DNA from: Leptodesmis sichuanensis A121
Lineage (GTDB): Bacteria; Cyanobacteriota; Cyanobacteriia; Leptolyngbyales; Leptolyngbyaceae
Length of the DNA: 64,000 nt
Reading direction: 5' to 3'
Assembly (NCBI RefSeq): GCF_021379005.1
Contig: NZ_CP075171.1
Span: 2,604,001-2,668,000, forward strand
Numbering within the stretch: position 1 is the first letter of the stretch; each line of letters begins with the position of its first letter. Below are positions 46,643 to 56,024 of this stretch, in pieces. The notes under the pieces were generated by a model. It made no database searches and was not told the DNA's origin. It saw nothing but the letters and a program-made list of their open reading frames with translations. The translations under genes and the position numbers were made by a program.

Positions 46643-47287
46643 ATGATCACCGTTGCACTTCCCAAAGGGGCACTGCTGAAAGACAGTATTCGCCTATTTC
46701 AGGCGATCGGACTGGATTTCAGTGCGTTTCTGGATTCTGCCAATCGTCAATTACAGATTCCATCCACCAATGGAGCGGCCAAAGCGCTGTTAGTCAGAGC
46801 GCAGGATGTTCCGGTTTATGTGGAATACGGTCAGGCTCAGTTGGGCATTGTGGGCTATGACGTATTACGAGAGAAAAAACCGCAGGTGGCGCACCTGGCC
46901 GATCTGGGATTTGGGCACTGTCGCTTGTCGGTGGCCGTGAAGGAGTCGAGTTCGTACCGTTCCGCTCTAGAATTGCCGATTTATGGTCGGGTGGCCTCTA
47001 AGTTTGTCCACTGTGCGCGGGAATATTTTGATGCTCTGGATCTGCCAGTCGAAATTGTGCCGCTCTATGGTTCGGTGGAATTAGGCCCGATCACGGGAAT
47101 GTCAGAAGCGATCGTCGATCTGGTTTCCACGGGTCGCACGTTGAAAGAGAATGGCCTGATCGAAATCGAAGTGTTATTTGAAAGCACAGCCCGCTTGATT
47201 GCCCATCCTCTCAGCTATCGGGTCAATGCAGATGGCCTGTGTTCGCTGATTGAACAGGTGCGATCGCAAGCATTCGCTACTGCCTGA
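46643..47287 (+). CDS. hisG: ATP phosphoribosyltransferase, short form
   Basis: 214 aa, the short HisG that needs HisZ. First step of histidine synthesis from ATP and PRPP. Motifs: [40 protein letters not shown] and the PRPP loop [16 protein letters not shown]. It begins 7 bp after the porin stop. hisZ is not in the window. Confidence 0.95.
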   Translation: MITVALPKGALLKDSIRLFQAIGLDFSAFLDSANRQLQIPSTNGAAKALLVRAQDVPVYVEYGQAQLGIVGYDVLREKKPQVAHLADLGFGHCRLSVAVKESSSYRSALELPIYGRVASKFVHCAREYFDALDLPVEIVPLYGSVELGPITGMSEAIVDLVSTGRTLKENGLIEIEVLFESTARLIAHPLSYRVNADGLCSLIEQVRSQAFATA

Positions 47288-47290
47288 AAC

Positions 47291-47737
47291 TTAGCGATCG
47301 ACAGTTCCCTGCAGACGAATGAACTCCAGGGGTAGACCATCTGCATCCGCAATAAAGGCGACTTCGTAAATGCGATCGCCAATCATCTGCTGTTCTGGTT
47401 CCAGAAGTACCTTGAGAGGCTGATACTGGTCAGGATTTTGCATGGCGGCCTGGCGGAATTGTGCCTTTAAAGCGTCTAACCAGGTCGGCAGGTCGGGAGT
47501 GGCCTCAGTGAGGTCAAAGGACAGGTGGTAGTAGCCCACGTAATGCTGATCATGAAAAGCATCCGGGGCAGGCCGTGGTTGGGGAATCTGGATCAGTTCA
47601 AGGCGTCCTCCCCAGCCTTCCATCCAGCAAGCCAGGGTATAGCCTGTGGTGAACCGCTCATGAACAACAAAACCGAGCAATTCGTAAAAGGCGATCGCTC
47701 GGTGAATATTGGCAGTGCGAATGGAGGCGTGGTGCAT
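47291..47737 (-). CDS. glyoxalase/VOC-fold protein
   Basis: 148 aa. MHHASIRTANIHRAIAFYEL LGFVVHERFT opens the first beta-alpha-beta-beta-beta module, with metal His at position 2-3; YVGYYHLSFDLTEAT and VAFIADADGLPLEFIR give the second, with the Glu ligand. Resembles lactoylglutathione lyase, but the active-site set cannot be assigned with certainty. Eight bases downstream of the cupin gene, probably co-transcribed. Confidence 0.85.
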   Translation of the reverse strand: MHHASIRTANIHRAIAFYELLGFVVHERFTTGYTLACWMEGWGGRLELIQIPQPRPAPDAFHDQHYVGYYHLSFDLTEATPDLPTWLDALKAQFRQAAMQNPDQYQPLKVLLEPEQQMIGDRIYEVAFIADADGLPLEFIRLQGTVDR

Positions 47738-47745
47738 GCAGGGAC

Positions 47746-48165
47746 TTAAGGTTTCTCACGGGCATAATCATCCTGGAAGCGAATGATATCATCCTCTCCC
47801 AGATACTCTCCATTCTGCACCTCAATCACCACCAGTGGGATCACCCCAGGATTTTCTAATCGATGAACTTTCGCTTGAGGAACGTAAGTCGATTGATTGC
47901 TACACAAGATAATTTCTCGATCGTCACAGGTGACTCGCGCTGTTCCAGACACCACAATCCAATGTTCGCTGCGGTGATAGTGCATTTGTAAACTCAAGCG
48001 GTGTCCTGGATTCACCTCAATTCGCTTAATTTTGTATCCTGGCCCTTCATCCAGAACGGTGAACGATCCCCAGGGCCTAACATCCGTCGCTGCGGGGGAT
48101 TTAGCAAAGGCCAGCGGTAGGGCAGAAAGGGGAGATGATTCAGAGGTGTGTGGTATTACAGCCAT
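47746..48165 (-). CDS. mannose-6-phosphate isomerase-type cupin
   Basis: 139 aa from ATG 48165 (MAVIPHTSESSPLSALPLAF); an open frame continues upstream but with no family support. RPWGSFTVLDEGPGYKIKRIEVNPG, LSLQMHYHRSEHWIVVSG and VPQAKVHRLENPG form the type II phosphomannose isomerase cupin core with metal His residues. It lacks the nucleotidyltransferase domain of the fused ManC enzymes. Confidence 0.9.
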   Translation of the reverse strand: MAVIPHTSESSPLSALPLAFAKSPAATDVRPWGSFTVLDEGPGYKIKRIEVNPGHRLSLQMHYHRSEHWIVVSGTARVTCDDREIILCSNQSTYVPQAKVHRLENPGVIPLVVIEVQNGEYLGEDDIIRFQDDYAREKP

Positions 48166-48252
48166 AACAATTGCGATAGGAAGGTTGGCACAAAAACAGG
48201 TCTGAAGATTCACCCTGGGGCATGCAAGATCCAGATCCGGCTGAACCCTCAT

Positions 48253-48564
48253 CTATTTAGCCCGAAACATAGATGAATGAAACAATGGCTCAAAAGTTCC
48301 TGCAATAGTAGGGAATAGGGATTGGGGGTGAGAGCATGTCACCTTTGCAGGCCCTCATCCCCCAGCCCCTTCTCCCAGGTTGGGAGAAGGGGAGCCGAGC
48401 CATCTCAAAGTCCCTCTCCCAAATTGGGAGAGGGATTTAGGGTGAGGGCAAAAGTGACAGGCACCCTTGGGAGTTGGAGTTGGAGTGGAAACGTGATTAA
48501 TTGCATCTGTACGGGAATGCGGAAGGAGTAAGTTGAAAAGACGGAGTTCTTAAAAGGGGCAACT
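48253..48564 (+). repeat. dispersed inverted repeat in 312-bp gap
   Basis: CCCCTTCTCCCAGGTTGGGAGAAGGGG (48371-48395 region) and CCCTCTCCCAAATTGGGAGAGGG (48411-48435 region) are two near-perfect hairpins, framed by CCTCATCCCCCAG and TTTAGGGTGAGGG. This is a common cyanobacterial palindromic intergenic repeat. The promoter of the next gene must lie in 48450-48560. Confidence 0.85.
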
Positions 48565-48576
48565 ATGCATGGAGTG

Positions 48577-49323
48577 ATGAAGTTACTGTTTATTCGTCAT
48601 GCTCAATCAACGGGCAATCAAGAGAAACGGATGCAGGGACATGGAGAGTTTGAATTATCGGAACTGGGAAAGCAGCAGGCAGAAAAATTAGCCCGTCGAT
48701 TGTTAGCAGAAGCCTGGTGGCCATCCCATGTCTACAGCAGTCCCTTGAAGCGAGCGACTCAAACGACTCAAATTCTGGTCGATCGCTTTCTGGCGGCTCC
48801 CCTTCCTGCCGCAGTCAGCGATTTAATTGATGCCACCGTAACCGTCCCAGCCGAGGTTTTGGAGGAAGGACGGAGCCACTCGATTCCTGTGCAATTTGCG
48901 GATGAGCTAAAGGAATTTCAAAATGGCATTTTTCAAGGGTTGACCTGGGCGGAGGCCGTTCAGCGCTATCCCGATTTGTGTCAGGCTCTGGAAGCTGCAC
49001 CCGATTGGATTCCCATTCCTGGTGCAGAAACCTTACAGGAGGCCCGATCGCGAGCCAGACAGTTCATCCAAATGCTTCTGGAACGTCATCGCAATGGGGA
49101 TCACATCTGGATCGTCAGCCATAGCTGGATCATGCAGCACTTGATTGCGGAGTTGTTGGGCTGCGATCGCTCCTGGCGCTTAAGAGCCAGCAACACGGCC
49201 TTGTTTGAATTTTGGATTGACCACGCCCGCTGGGATAACTCCGAGCAAAACCGCTTTAACACCGACCTCTGGCAAGTCCGCCGCTTCAACGATGCTCACC
49301 ACCTGAGTAGCGAAGCAGAGTGA
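48577..49323 (+). CDS. histidine phosphatase (phosphoglycerate mutase-like)
   Basis: 248 aa from ATG 48577; ATG 48565 is also possible. LLFIRHAQSTGNQEKRMQGH carries the catalytic RHG-type His (here RHA). HVYSSPLKRATQTTQILVDR and the second His in HIWIVSHSWIMQHLIAELLG complete the active site. Substrate unknown. Confidence 0.9.
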   Translation: MKLLFIRHAQSTGNQEKRMQGHGEFELSELGKQQAEKLARRLLAEAWWPSHVYSSPLKRATQTTQILVDRFLAAPLPAAVSDLIDATVTVPAEVLEEGRSHSIPVQFADELKEFQNGIFQGLTWAEAVQRYPDLCQALEAAPDWIPIPGAETLQEARSRARQFIQMLLERHRNGDHIWIVSHSWIMQHLIAELLGCDRSWRLRASNTALFEFWIDHARWDNSEQNRFNTDLWQVRRFNDAHHLSSEAE

Positions 49324-49469
49324 GACTTGAGATTTGTGTAGATCACGGCTCATAATAAGTTTTGGCAACAGTGCAGTCTGAGAGACAGATTTTCTGCTAT
49401 AAGTTCCAGTCTGTAGGATTGATGAATATGCAGTCTAGTTGGGGTTAGTAGTTCCTATCGGATTAAGAC

Positions 49470-50366
49470 ATGACCAACGAGGCCAATAACATTGTTAAAC
49501 AGGCAAAGCAAGGCAGTGTCGCTGCCATCATTCAGGTATTGAATGAAAAGCTAGCTGACTCGGGAGTCAGAACCCGGGCGATCTTTGCAGATGGAGTGCT
49601 GCAATTACTTTGTGAAGGGGCAACTCTGGATCAACTGGAGCAGATTCCTTTAGTTGAGCGGATTCGCCAGATCCTGGAAACGATCGCCCCCCGCAACATT
49701 CGCCGGGTGAAAATTAATAGTCGGATTGTCCGCGAACAACAGTTACTTTGGTTAGAAGAAATTAACCGAGATCCAGAACATCAGCTTCTCTGGTCGGAAG
49801 AAATTGTGCTGAAAAAACCAGGCTTCTTTAAGCAGTTGAGCGAAGACTGGTCTGCCCGCAGTTCTGAGGTGTCTACCAGCAAATCTGCACCACCGCCTCC
49901 CCGCAAACAACGGGAGCAGCGCCAGTTTTGGCGGGGGTTAATTGGCGGAGCGATCGCAAGTTGCCTGCTGCTGGCTGGCGGCTGGTGGTTGTATAACCGA
50001 TTTGGCTCCTCTGAGATGGCGACCCAGAAACAGGAAAATTCTGCGCCCAAACAAACTGGGGTTCCCTCCTCTACAACCTCTACGACCGTTGCTGATCCTT
50101 TTGCAGAAGCGGTTCGTTTGGCTGAACGCACATCCGCCTCTGGGCGATCGGCAAAATCCTCAGCCGATTGGTTAGGGTTAGCCTCTCAATGGCAGCAAGC
50201 CTCAGACTTAATGGCGGCTGTCCCCGCTTCAGATGCCCGTTACAAAACCGCTCAGAGTCGGGTGACGGATTATCGGAGAAACAGTGAGATTTCCCTGGCC
50301 AAGGCTAAAGAACTTCAGACCGCTCCTTCCCCAGAGGCTGCCCCCACTCAACCAGCGACACAATAA
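49470..50366 (+). CDS. single-pass membrane protein, unknown
   Basis: 298 aa. Residues 1-110 are soluble (VAAIIQVLNEKLADSGVRTRAIFADG, IAPRNIRRVKINSRIVREQQ). One central helix (LIGGAIASCLLLAGGWWLYN) near residue 165 follows a Pro/Arg-rich linker. A low-complexity, Ser/Thr/Ala-rich C-terminal part contains SADWLGLASQWQQASDLMAAVPASDARYKTAQ, a helical repeat seen in cyanobacterial proteins. Function not recognised. Confidence 0.8.
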   Translation: MTNEANNIVKQAKQGSVAAIIQVLNEKLADSGVRTRAIFADGVLQLLCEGATLDQLEQIPLVERIRQILETIAPRNIRRVKINSRIVREQQLLWLEEINRDPEHQLLWSEEIVLKKPGFFKQLSEDWSARSSEVSTSKSAPPPPRKQREQRQFWRGLIGGAIASCLLLAGGWWLYNRFGSSEMATQKQENSAPKQTGVPSSTTSTTVADPFAEAVRLAERTSASGRSAKSSADWLGLASQWQQASDLMAAVPASDARYKTAQSRVTDYRRNSEISLAKAKELQTAPSPEAAPTQPATQ

Positions 50367-50415
50367 TTGCTGCGTCCTGTGCTAAGACAGGAAAGATGAA
50401 TAGGAACAGGGTTTT

Positions 50416-51054
50416 ATGCGGGAAGTTCTGGGAAACGCGCTGGAAGTATTTAGCTGGCATAGCGGCTGGATTATCTGGAATTTATTTTTGGCGTTTATTC
50501 CACTGGCGCTCAGTTTTTGGCTTTATCGCCGCAAAACCAAGGTGCGATCGCTCCTGTGGTGGGTAGCATTTGTGGTATTTCTTGCGTTCTTACCCAATGC
50601 ACCTTATTTGTTGACCGATGTCATTCACCTGATTCGTGCTACCCGCATGGGTTATTCAGTGTGGATTATTGTCTTGATTTTTATTCCTTTACACTTATTT
50701 GCAATCCTGGCTGGCTTTCAAGCCTATGTCATCTCCGTGATGAACCAGAGTAGCTACTTAAAACGTATTGGGGCGGGCAAGTTTATCGTTTGGTCTGAAC
50801 TGATTACCCATGCCCTGTGTGCGATCGGAGTGTACATGGGCCGCTTCCTCCGTTTCAACAGTTGGGATCTGGCGACTGATCCCGGAAACGTACTACTGGT
50901 GACGCTGGACGATGTCACCGCCAAAAAACCACTCCTGGTGATTTTTATCTCGTTTATTGTTCTGACTGTTCTCTACTGGCTCACGAAGCAAGTCAACCTG
51001 GGATTACTGCTGCGTTTCCGCGAAATGCGAGCCAAAGGAGAGTGGTTCGAGTAG
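50416..51054 (+). CDS. DUF1361 membrane protein
   Basis: 212 aa, five to six helices: WIIWNLFLAFIPLALSFWLY, LLWWVAFVVFLAFLPNAPYL and IFISFIVLTVLYWLTKQVN. FLPNAPYLLTDVIHL and GRFLRFNSWDL are the DUF1361 signature. Role unknown. 49 bp after the preceding gene, so possibly co-transcribed. Confidence 0.9.
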   Translation: MREVLGNALEVFSWHSGWIIWNLFLAFIPLALSFWLYRRKTKVRSLLWWVAFVVFLAFLPNAPYLLTDVIHLIRATRMGYSVWIIVLIFIPLHLFAILAGFQAYVISVMNQSSYLKRIGAGKFIVWSELITHALCAIGVYMGRFLRFNSWDLATDPGNVLLVTLDDVTAKKPLLVIFISFIVLTVLYWLTKQVNLGLLLRFREMRAKGEWFE

Positions 51055-51085
51055 AGACGTTTCGCCAAACGTTTTTACCCCGCCA

Positions 51086-52885
51086 TCACTCAATGCTGAC
51101 TCCACGAACGGTTTGCGATCGTCCCCGACTGCTGACTGGAGCCTGTTGAATTTCCCGTTCTCGTACCCGGTGGGATTGAAAGTAGTTCTGCCACAGTTCA
51201 GGCGCATTGAGGGTTTCGCCTCCGTGTTGCGTCAGGCGTTTACGGACTTTGCAAAGTACGGGTGTATTGACACAAGCTCCGGCAATAATGATCTGGCCTT
51301 TGGTGAGGGCAGGCAGTTCCTTGAGTAAATCTCGCCCTGCTGCTTCCACCCCGTACTTGAGGCTTTCCTGATCCACAGGATTAACAATTCGCATGATGAA
51401 CTGACTCATACATTGGGACAGCACATCAGAATCGAGTTTGCCGGGACGCTGGGTAATCAGACCCACCCCCAAGCCAAATTTGCGCCCTTCACTGAGAATC
51501 GTGCGAATTACGGCTTTACAGCGCGAGGGTTCATGGGCCGGAGCAAAGCGATGCGCTTCTTCCAGCAGAATAAAAATTGGGTAAGGGAGATAATTTTCAT
51601 CATCCGGGCCAATCCGCTCCTTTTGCGTATCCATGCGGGCATTGTTGGCCTGCCGCAGAACTGCCGCACAAATCACCTGCTGTTCTTCCTGGCTGATTTC
51701 GTTCATCTGTAAGACCGTTACCTGTCCCGGTTCAAATAGCTCTTTGGGGGACAAATGGTTGAACGCATGGAAGTAGGGCGATCGCTGCAGCCGATCCAGT
51801 TTCCATTCCAGGGCTGGAGCCGACGACCCCGCTTTTTCATTGCCTTCCTCATCCGTCTGGGTATCTGCTTCATAAACCGCTGCAATCAGGTCTTGCACAT
51901 CCCAGCGGTAATCGCCACGGCGATGCTTTCTGACCAGACCGTAAGCTTTATTGAGAATCGATTGCTGGCGATCGCTCATCTCCGGCAGCAGGGTGAGAAT
52001 ATCGGCGTAATCCAGCGACGAAATGCGAATGTGGATGTCTTCTGGGGTGAGTACCTTCACCGTTGGCGAATATCCATCCTCAGCTTGAAACGCGGGATGG
52101 CCCTGCATTTCTGTTAAGGTGCTGTATTCTCCATGAGGGTCAAAAATCAGCACAGCGGCTCGATTATGGGGCAACAATAGTTCCTCCACCAGCACTCCCG
52201 CCGTGTAAGACTTCCCGGATCCTGTCCCTGCCAAAATGGCCATGTGAGTACTCACCAGTTCTTTCACATCCAGTGCGATCGGAACGGTCTCCCCTTCCCG
52301 TAGCAGCAAGGCTCCAATATGAGCCGATCCCACTGTTCCCGGTTGCTTTTTATTCAAGACTTGCTGCAGTCTGGCATCGTCAGCTAGATACACCTTGGCC
52401 CCTGGGTCGGGAGTCTTGCGGGGATTCATGAACCCCAGAGCCGAATCGAAATAGCCAATCACATCGACGGTCACTTCATAAATTTCTGGCTTTTCGTCGG
52501 TGAACCCAATCAGGGCCGCGATCGTCTCCGGGCTGACTTCTGTATCGGCAAAGATGCGATCGGGCAGATGATCAATCAAACAACGGGCCGATATTTTGCC
52601 TAAAATCTGCCAGTTGTTTCCCGTGCGCTGATCGTCTTCCTGGACTTCGTAATAGACAAACTCCCCAATCTTGACATAGCGATTATCTGCGGTGATGAAG
52701 ACATACTGATTGCCATTCTCCCCTGGCCCCTTGACCGTCCCAATCACAGTTTTTGTCACGGCTGGAGAAACCGGGGAAGGATTACGAGCAGCAGCAGACG
52801 TGGTGTTCAACGGTGTCTTCCTGATAGCGAATGGGGCAGAAGGTAGGGGACTTATTTTACTGGTTATAGCGGGTTTTGTTGCCAA
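51086..52885 (-). CDS. HerA/FtsK-like ATPase (DUF87)
   Basis: 599 aa. HerA-type N-terminal barrel (VTKTVIGTVKGPGENGNQYV) then the ATPase: Walker A MAILAGTGSGKSYTAGVLVE, Walker B AVLIFDPHGEYSTL, a second acidic motif IFILLEEAHRFAPAHEPSRC, and LITQRPGKLDSDVLSQC as sensor. It probably translocates DNA in repair; no NurA partner is adjacent. Convergent with the DUF1361 gene (31 bp). Confidence 0.9.
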   Translation of the reverse strand: MATKPAITSKISPLPSAPFAIRKTPLNTTSAAARNPSPVSPAVTKTVIGTVKGPGENGNQYVFITADNRYVKIGEFVYYEVQEDDQRTGNNWQILGKISARCLIDHLPDRIFADTEVSPETIAALIGFTDEKPEIYEVTVDVIGYFDSALGFMNPRKTPDPGAKVYLADDARLQQVLNKKQPGTVGSAHIGALLLREGETVPIALDVKELVSTHMAILAGTGSGKSYTAGVLVEELLLPHNRAAVLIFDPHGEYSTLTEMQGHPAFQAEDGYSPTVKVLTPEDIHIRISSLDYADILTLLPEMSDRQQSILNKAYGLVRKHRRGDYRWDVQDLIAAVYEADTQTDEEGNEKAGSSAPALEWKLDRLQRSPYFHAFNHLSPKELFEPGQVTVLQMNEISQEEQQVICAAVLRQANNARMDTQKERIGPDDENYLPYPIFILLEEAHRFAPAHEPSRCKAVIRTILSEGRKFGLGVGLITQRPGKLDSDVLSQCMSQFIMRIVNPVDQESLKYGVEAAGRDLLKELPALTKGQIIIAGACVNTPVLCKVRKRLTQHGGETLNAPELWQNYFQSHRVREREIQQAPVSSRGRSQTVRGVSIE

Positions 52886-53097
52886 AGTTGAGCAATTGTA
52901 CTACAGGAAACTCAAAAATTAATGATTGTTCCATCACACGGCTGAATCGCGATCGCGCCCTAGTGCTGACAGACCTGGAGTACCACCCCAACCAGTTGAG
53001 TCTCAGCCATCTGGCCGAGCGCAGCCGGATTGTCGCCAAGCTGGAGCGGTGCGAGTGAGTAGACCTGGCTGCGTAAGGTTATAATGTGTGACTTTTG

Positions 53098-53142
53098 AAT
53101 TCGCTAGTTTACAGGTTACAGTAGCTAGTAAACCAGCGAATT
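53098..53142. promoter_or_regulatory. 15-bp inverted repeat upstream of RHH gene
   Basis: AATTCGCTAGTTTAC (53098-53112) and GTAAACCAGCGAATT (53128-53142) pair at 14 of 15 positions across 15 bp. A -10-like TATAAT lies at 53080-53085. It ends 12 bp before the start codon, so it could be an autoregulatory operator for the RHH protein or an mRNA hairpin over the ribosome site. Confidence 0.75.
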
Positions 53143-53153
53143 AAGAAACCACC

Positions 53154-53393
53154 ATGCCACGACCCTACAACCGCACCAAAGAAGACAACCGGGGCGATCG
53201 CCTGATTCCCCTGACGGCTCCCGACACACAAGGCGACACTGTGCTGATTGCAGGAAAAGTGTCTCCCGAAATGAAAGCGTGGGTAGCAGCCTATGCCCAC
53301 CAGACGAGCAAGAATACCAGCCGGATTATCCGGGAAGCCCTGGAACTATACCGAAACCACCACACCCAACAATCACACAAGAGAACCCCATGA
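53154..53393 (+). CDS. small ribbon-helix-helix-like protein
   Basis: 79 aa. GKVSPEMKAWVAAYAHQTSK NTSRIIREALELYRNH fits the RHH pattern (strand, helix, turn, helix with REALELY). Likely DNA-binding, possibly antitoxin-like. Its stop overlaps the start of the next gene (ATGA). Confidence 0.8.
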   Translation: MPRPYNRTKEDNRGDRLIPLTAPDTQGDTVLIAGKVSPEMKAWVAAYAHQTSKNTSRIIREALELYRNHHTQQSHKRTP

Positions 53394-53725
53394 CCCCAGA
53401 AGAACGCTTTGCTCAAATCGAATCCATCCTGCTGCAAAACACCAGCCAGATCGCCACCCTGCTGGAAGGACAAATTAAGTTGCAGCAGGGGATGGAGGAA
53501 CTGCGACAGGCTCAGATTAAAACCGATGCTCAAATCGCAAGGACGCAAGAGCAATTGGATGATCTGGCCCGTGATACCCGTGCCAGTATTGAAGATTTAG
53601 TAGAGATGGCAACCACCGCCATTGTCCAGAGCGCCGAAAACTCCACCTTTATCAAAGGACTGCAACTGGAAAACCGCCGCATCTTACGGGAATTGCGCGA
53701 TCGCCGCAACAACCGCGACTCTTAA
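53390..53725 (+). CDS. small coiled-coil protein
   Basis: 111 aa from ATG 53390. MTPEERFAQIESILLQNTSQ starts a nearly continuous coiled coil (heptads through EELRQAQIKTDAQIARTQEQ LDDLARDTR). ATGA overlap with the RHH gene shows translational coupling. It resembles coiled-coil partners found beside RHH genes in cyanobacteria; function unknown. Confidence 0.8.
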   Translation: MTPEERFAQIESILLQNTSQIATLLEGQIKLQQGMEELRQAQIKTDAQIARTQEQLDDLARDTRASIEDLVEMATTAIVQSAENSTFIKGLQLENRRILRELRDRRNNRDS

Positions 53726-54504
53726 AGTTCAACAATCACTGGTACATGGTCGCTGGGTTGTTCCAGCGATCGCGGCGTTTTATCAATAGTGCAGGCGATC
53801 GCTTTCGTGTACAGATCAGGGGTTAGGTAAATGTGATCAATTCGCCAGCCAGCATTGCGCCGAAAGGAGCCAGCCCGGTAGTCCCACCAGCTAAAGTGAC
53901 CCCCCTCTGTCGTGAATTTACGAAACGCATCGGCAAACCCCAAATTGAGGATCACCCGCAAAGCTTCCCGTTCCGCATCCGTGGCCATCACCTGCTGTTC
54001 CCGCCCGGTTGGATCATGGATGTCAATATCTTCCAGGGCAATGTTGAAATCTCCACACACCAGCACATGATTTGGTTCCTGTAACAGAGCCTGGAGATAC
54101 TCATACAACACATCCAACCATTTCAGCTTGTACTGATATTTATCACTCCCCACTGACGAGCCATTGGGAACATACAAATTCACGATCCGCAGATCATCGG
54201 TAATGCCTGTAATCACCCGCTTTTGCTCATCAAACTCAGCAAATTGATCTCCCAATAAAGGCGAAAACCCCCGATTCACATCACTTAAAGGCTCACGGCT
54301 CAAGATTGCCACCCCGTTATAGCTGGGTTGTCCAAAAGTTACTACCTGATAGCCCATCTCGATCAACGGTTCTTTGGGAAATTTCTCATCGACGACCTTG
54401 GTTTCCTGTAAGCACAGCACATCCACAGGATGCTCAGTCAACCAATTCACAACATGGTTGAGGCGTGTGCGGATAGAGTTGACATTCCAGGTCGCGATTT
54501 TCAT
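53722..54504 (-). CDS. xthA: exodeoxyribonuclease III
   Basis: 260 aa from ATG 54504 (MKIATWNVNSIRTRLNHVVN). AP endonuclease/3'-5' exonuclease of base-excision repair. Motifs: LCLQETKVVDEKFPKE (Glu), LYVPNGSSVGSDKYQYKLKW, VLVCGDFNIALEDIDIHDP (Asp/Asn), and QPSDHVPVIVEL (catalytic His). The frame stays open ~60 codons upstream, but that part is repeat-derived. Confidence 0.95.
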   Translation of the reverse strand: MKIATWNVNSIRTRLNHVVNWLTEHPVDVLCLQETKVVDEKFPKEPLIEMGYQVVTFGQPSYNGVAILSREPLSDVNRGFSPLLGDQFAEFDEQKRVITGITDDLRIVNLYVPNGSSVGSDKYQYKLKWLDVLYEYLQALLQEPNHVLVCGDFNIALEDIDIHDPTGREQQVMATDAEREALRVILNLGFADAFRKFTTEGGHFSWWDYRAGSFRRNAGWRIDHIYLTPDLYTKAIACTIDKTPRSLEQPSDHVPVIVEL

Positions 54505-54735
54505 GGGGTGGGAATTGGGAATTAGGGATTGGGGATTGGGAGATAGAAAAGGTAGATTGTGAAGGATAAAGGGTGGATGGTAAACGAACAGTAGAGGGGG
54601 TTGGATAAACTTCAGGTTAATTCTCAAGCTATTTACCACAAACCACGGTTCACTATCTACTAACCACAAACCAGTGTCCATTCTTGCCTGTTCCCCAATT
54701 CCTAATCCCTAATCCCCCATCCCTACTTCCTATCA
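54505..54735. repeat. low-complexity GGGATTA-type repeats around xthA start
   Basis: TGGGAATTGGGAATTAGGGA (54511 onward) and AATTCCTAATCCCTAATCCC (54697 onward) are oppositely oriented repeats of one type. They also contribute to chlD coding sequence. The xthA and truB promoters must lie between them. Confidence 0.8.
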
Positions 54736-55650
54736 ATGCACGGTTTCCTGAATCTCAACAAGCCCAAGAATTTGACGTCTCACGATTGTGTGGCGAAGGT
54801 ACGACGAATGCTCAAAATGAAGCGGGTGGGCCATGCGGGGACGCTGGATCCGGCAGCAACCGGGGTATTGCCGATCGCCCTTGGTCAGGCCACTCGCCTA
54901 TTGCAATTTCTGCCCCAGGATAAAGCATACCGGGCCACTATTCGATTGGGAGTTTGTACCACTACAGACGATCTGGAGGGAGCGGTCTTGCAGCAGCAGC
55001 CAGCCAGCCATCTGGATCTGGAAACCGTCAGAACGGCTCTGCAAACTTTTCAAGGCTCGATTCAGCAGATCCCTCCCAACTACAGCGCGATTCAGGTACA
55101 GGGACAGCGACTGTATGATCTGGCGCGTCAGGGTAAAGACATTGAGGTGCAGGCGCGGGAGGTAGAAGTCCATTCAATTCAAATCCTGGCATGGCGATCG
55201 GGCGAATTCCCTGAAATTGAGGTGGAAATTGCCTGTGGGCCAGGGACGTACATTCGGGCGATCGCTCGGGATTTGGGACAAGTTTTGCGAACGGGCGGCA
55301 CCCTGGTCTCACTGCTGCGAACGGCCAGCAGTGGCTTCCGCTTGGAGGATAGCCTGACCCTGGCAGAGGTGGAGCAACAGTCTCAGCAGGGCACATTCCA
55401 GCCGATTGCGCCTGAAGTGGCATTGCGGCATTTAGGGGCGATCGTTTTACCTCCTCCTTTAGCCCGTCGGTGGCTGCAGGGACAGCGAATTGATGTAAGC
55501 AAGGATTTGCCGGAGTGGGTGCCAACGATCGAGAAACTGCTCCGGGTGCACCAGGAAGACGGCAATTTTTTGGGAATTGGCCAGGCTGTCAACACAGAAA
55601 CAGCCGCCGTAATTCTCCGTCCTCAGGTGGTTCTCCAAGCCCCGTCCTAA
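54736..55650 (+). CDS. truB: tRNA pseudouridine(55) synthase
   Basis: 304 aa. Isomerises U55 in the T loop of tRNAs. MHGFLNLNKPKNLTSHDCVA opens the domain, VGHAGTLDPAATGVLPIALG holds the catalytic Asp, and YRATIRLGVCTTTDDLEGAV, PPNYSAIQVQGQRLYDLARQ and CGPGTYIRAIARDLGQVL follow. It has a C-terminal extension. Its stop overlaps the convergent EbsA-like gene by 4 bp. Confidence 0.96.
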   Translation: MHGFLNLNKPKNLTSHDCVAKVRRMLKMKRVGHAGTLDPAATGVLPIALGQATRLLQFLPQDKAYRATIRLGVCTTTDDLEGAVLQQQPASHLDLETVRTALQTFQGSIQQIPPNYSAIQVQGQRLYDLARQGKDIEVQAREVEVHSIQILAWRSGEFPEIEVEIACGPGTYIRAIARDLGQVLRTGGTLVSLLRTASSGFRLEDSLTLAEVEQQSQQGTFQPIAPEVALRHLGAIVLPPPLARRWLQGQRIDVSKDLPEWVPTIEKLLRVHQEDGNFLGIGQAVNTETAAVILRPQVVLQAPS

Positions 55651-56024
55651 TCTTCATACCGCATCAGCTTACGGTAAAACGTCTGGGAGAAGTCAGCTAA
55701 ACGGGCACGCTTGAAGTTCAGAATCACCTCAATCAGAAAATCGACAAACTCAAAATTGGCCATCATCAGTTCATAGCTCATTTCCGCATTGCCATCGAAC
55801 TGAATCCGGCAACGGGTCAGGTCAGCGGGAAGGGTGGAGACATTCCAGGTGGCAATGAAGGGAATACTCTCGCCTCCTTCAATTTTCCGCTCCCCTTCAA
55901 ACGCCCCTTTTTGATACAGGCTAATGGCATAGGGGAGAATATTGCGCTTACCTTGCTGCGGGTAGTAGGGCAGGTAAACTCCGACCTGTTGATTGGGAGC
56001 GGGCTGAAGTTTGTCAATTGACAT
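55647..56024 (-). CDS. ebsA: EbsA-like protein (type IV pilus-associated)
   Basis: 125 aa. MSIDKLQPAPNQQVGVYLPY YPQQGKRNILPYAISLYQKG and ERKIEGGESIPFIATWNVST recall EbsA of Synechococcus elongatus, which is needed for pilus assembly and biofilm suppression. Soluble, no signal peptide. I recognise the family from memory, so the symbol is provisional. Confidence 0.6.
   Translation of the reverse strand: MSIDKLQPAPNQQVGVYLPYYPQQGKRNILPYAISLYQKGAFEGERKIEGGESIPFIATWNVSTLPADLTRCRIQFDGNAEMSYELMMANFEFVDFLIEVILNFKRARLADFSQTFYRKLMRYED

Noticed and set aside
52876-53058. 60-codon ORF ending LAERSRIVAKLERCE as a gene
   Set aside because: No ribosome site or recognisable family; could be a gene remnant, but there is not enough to support it.
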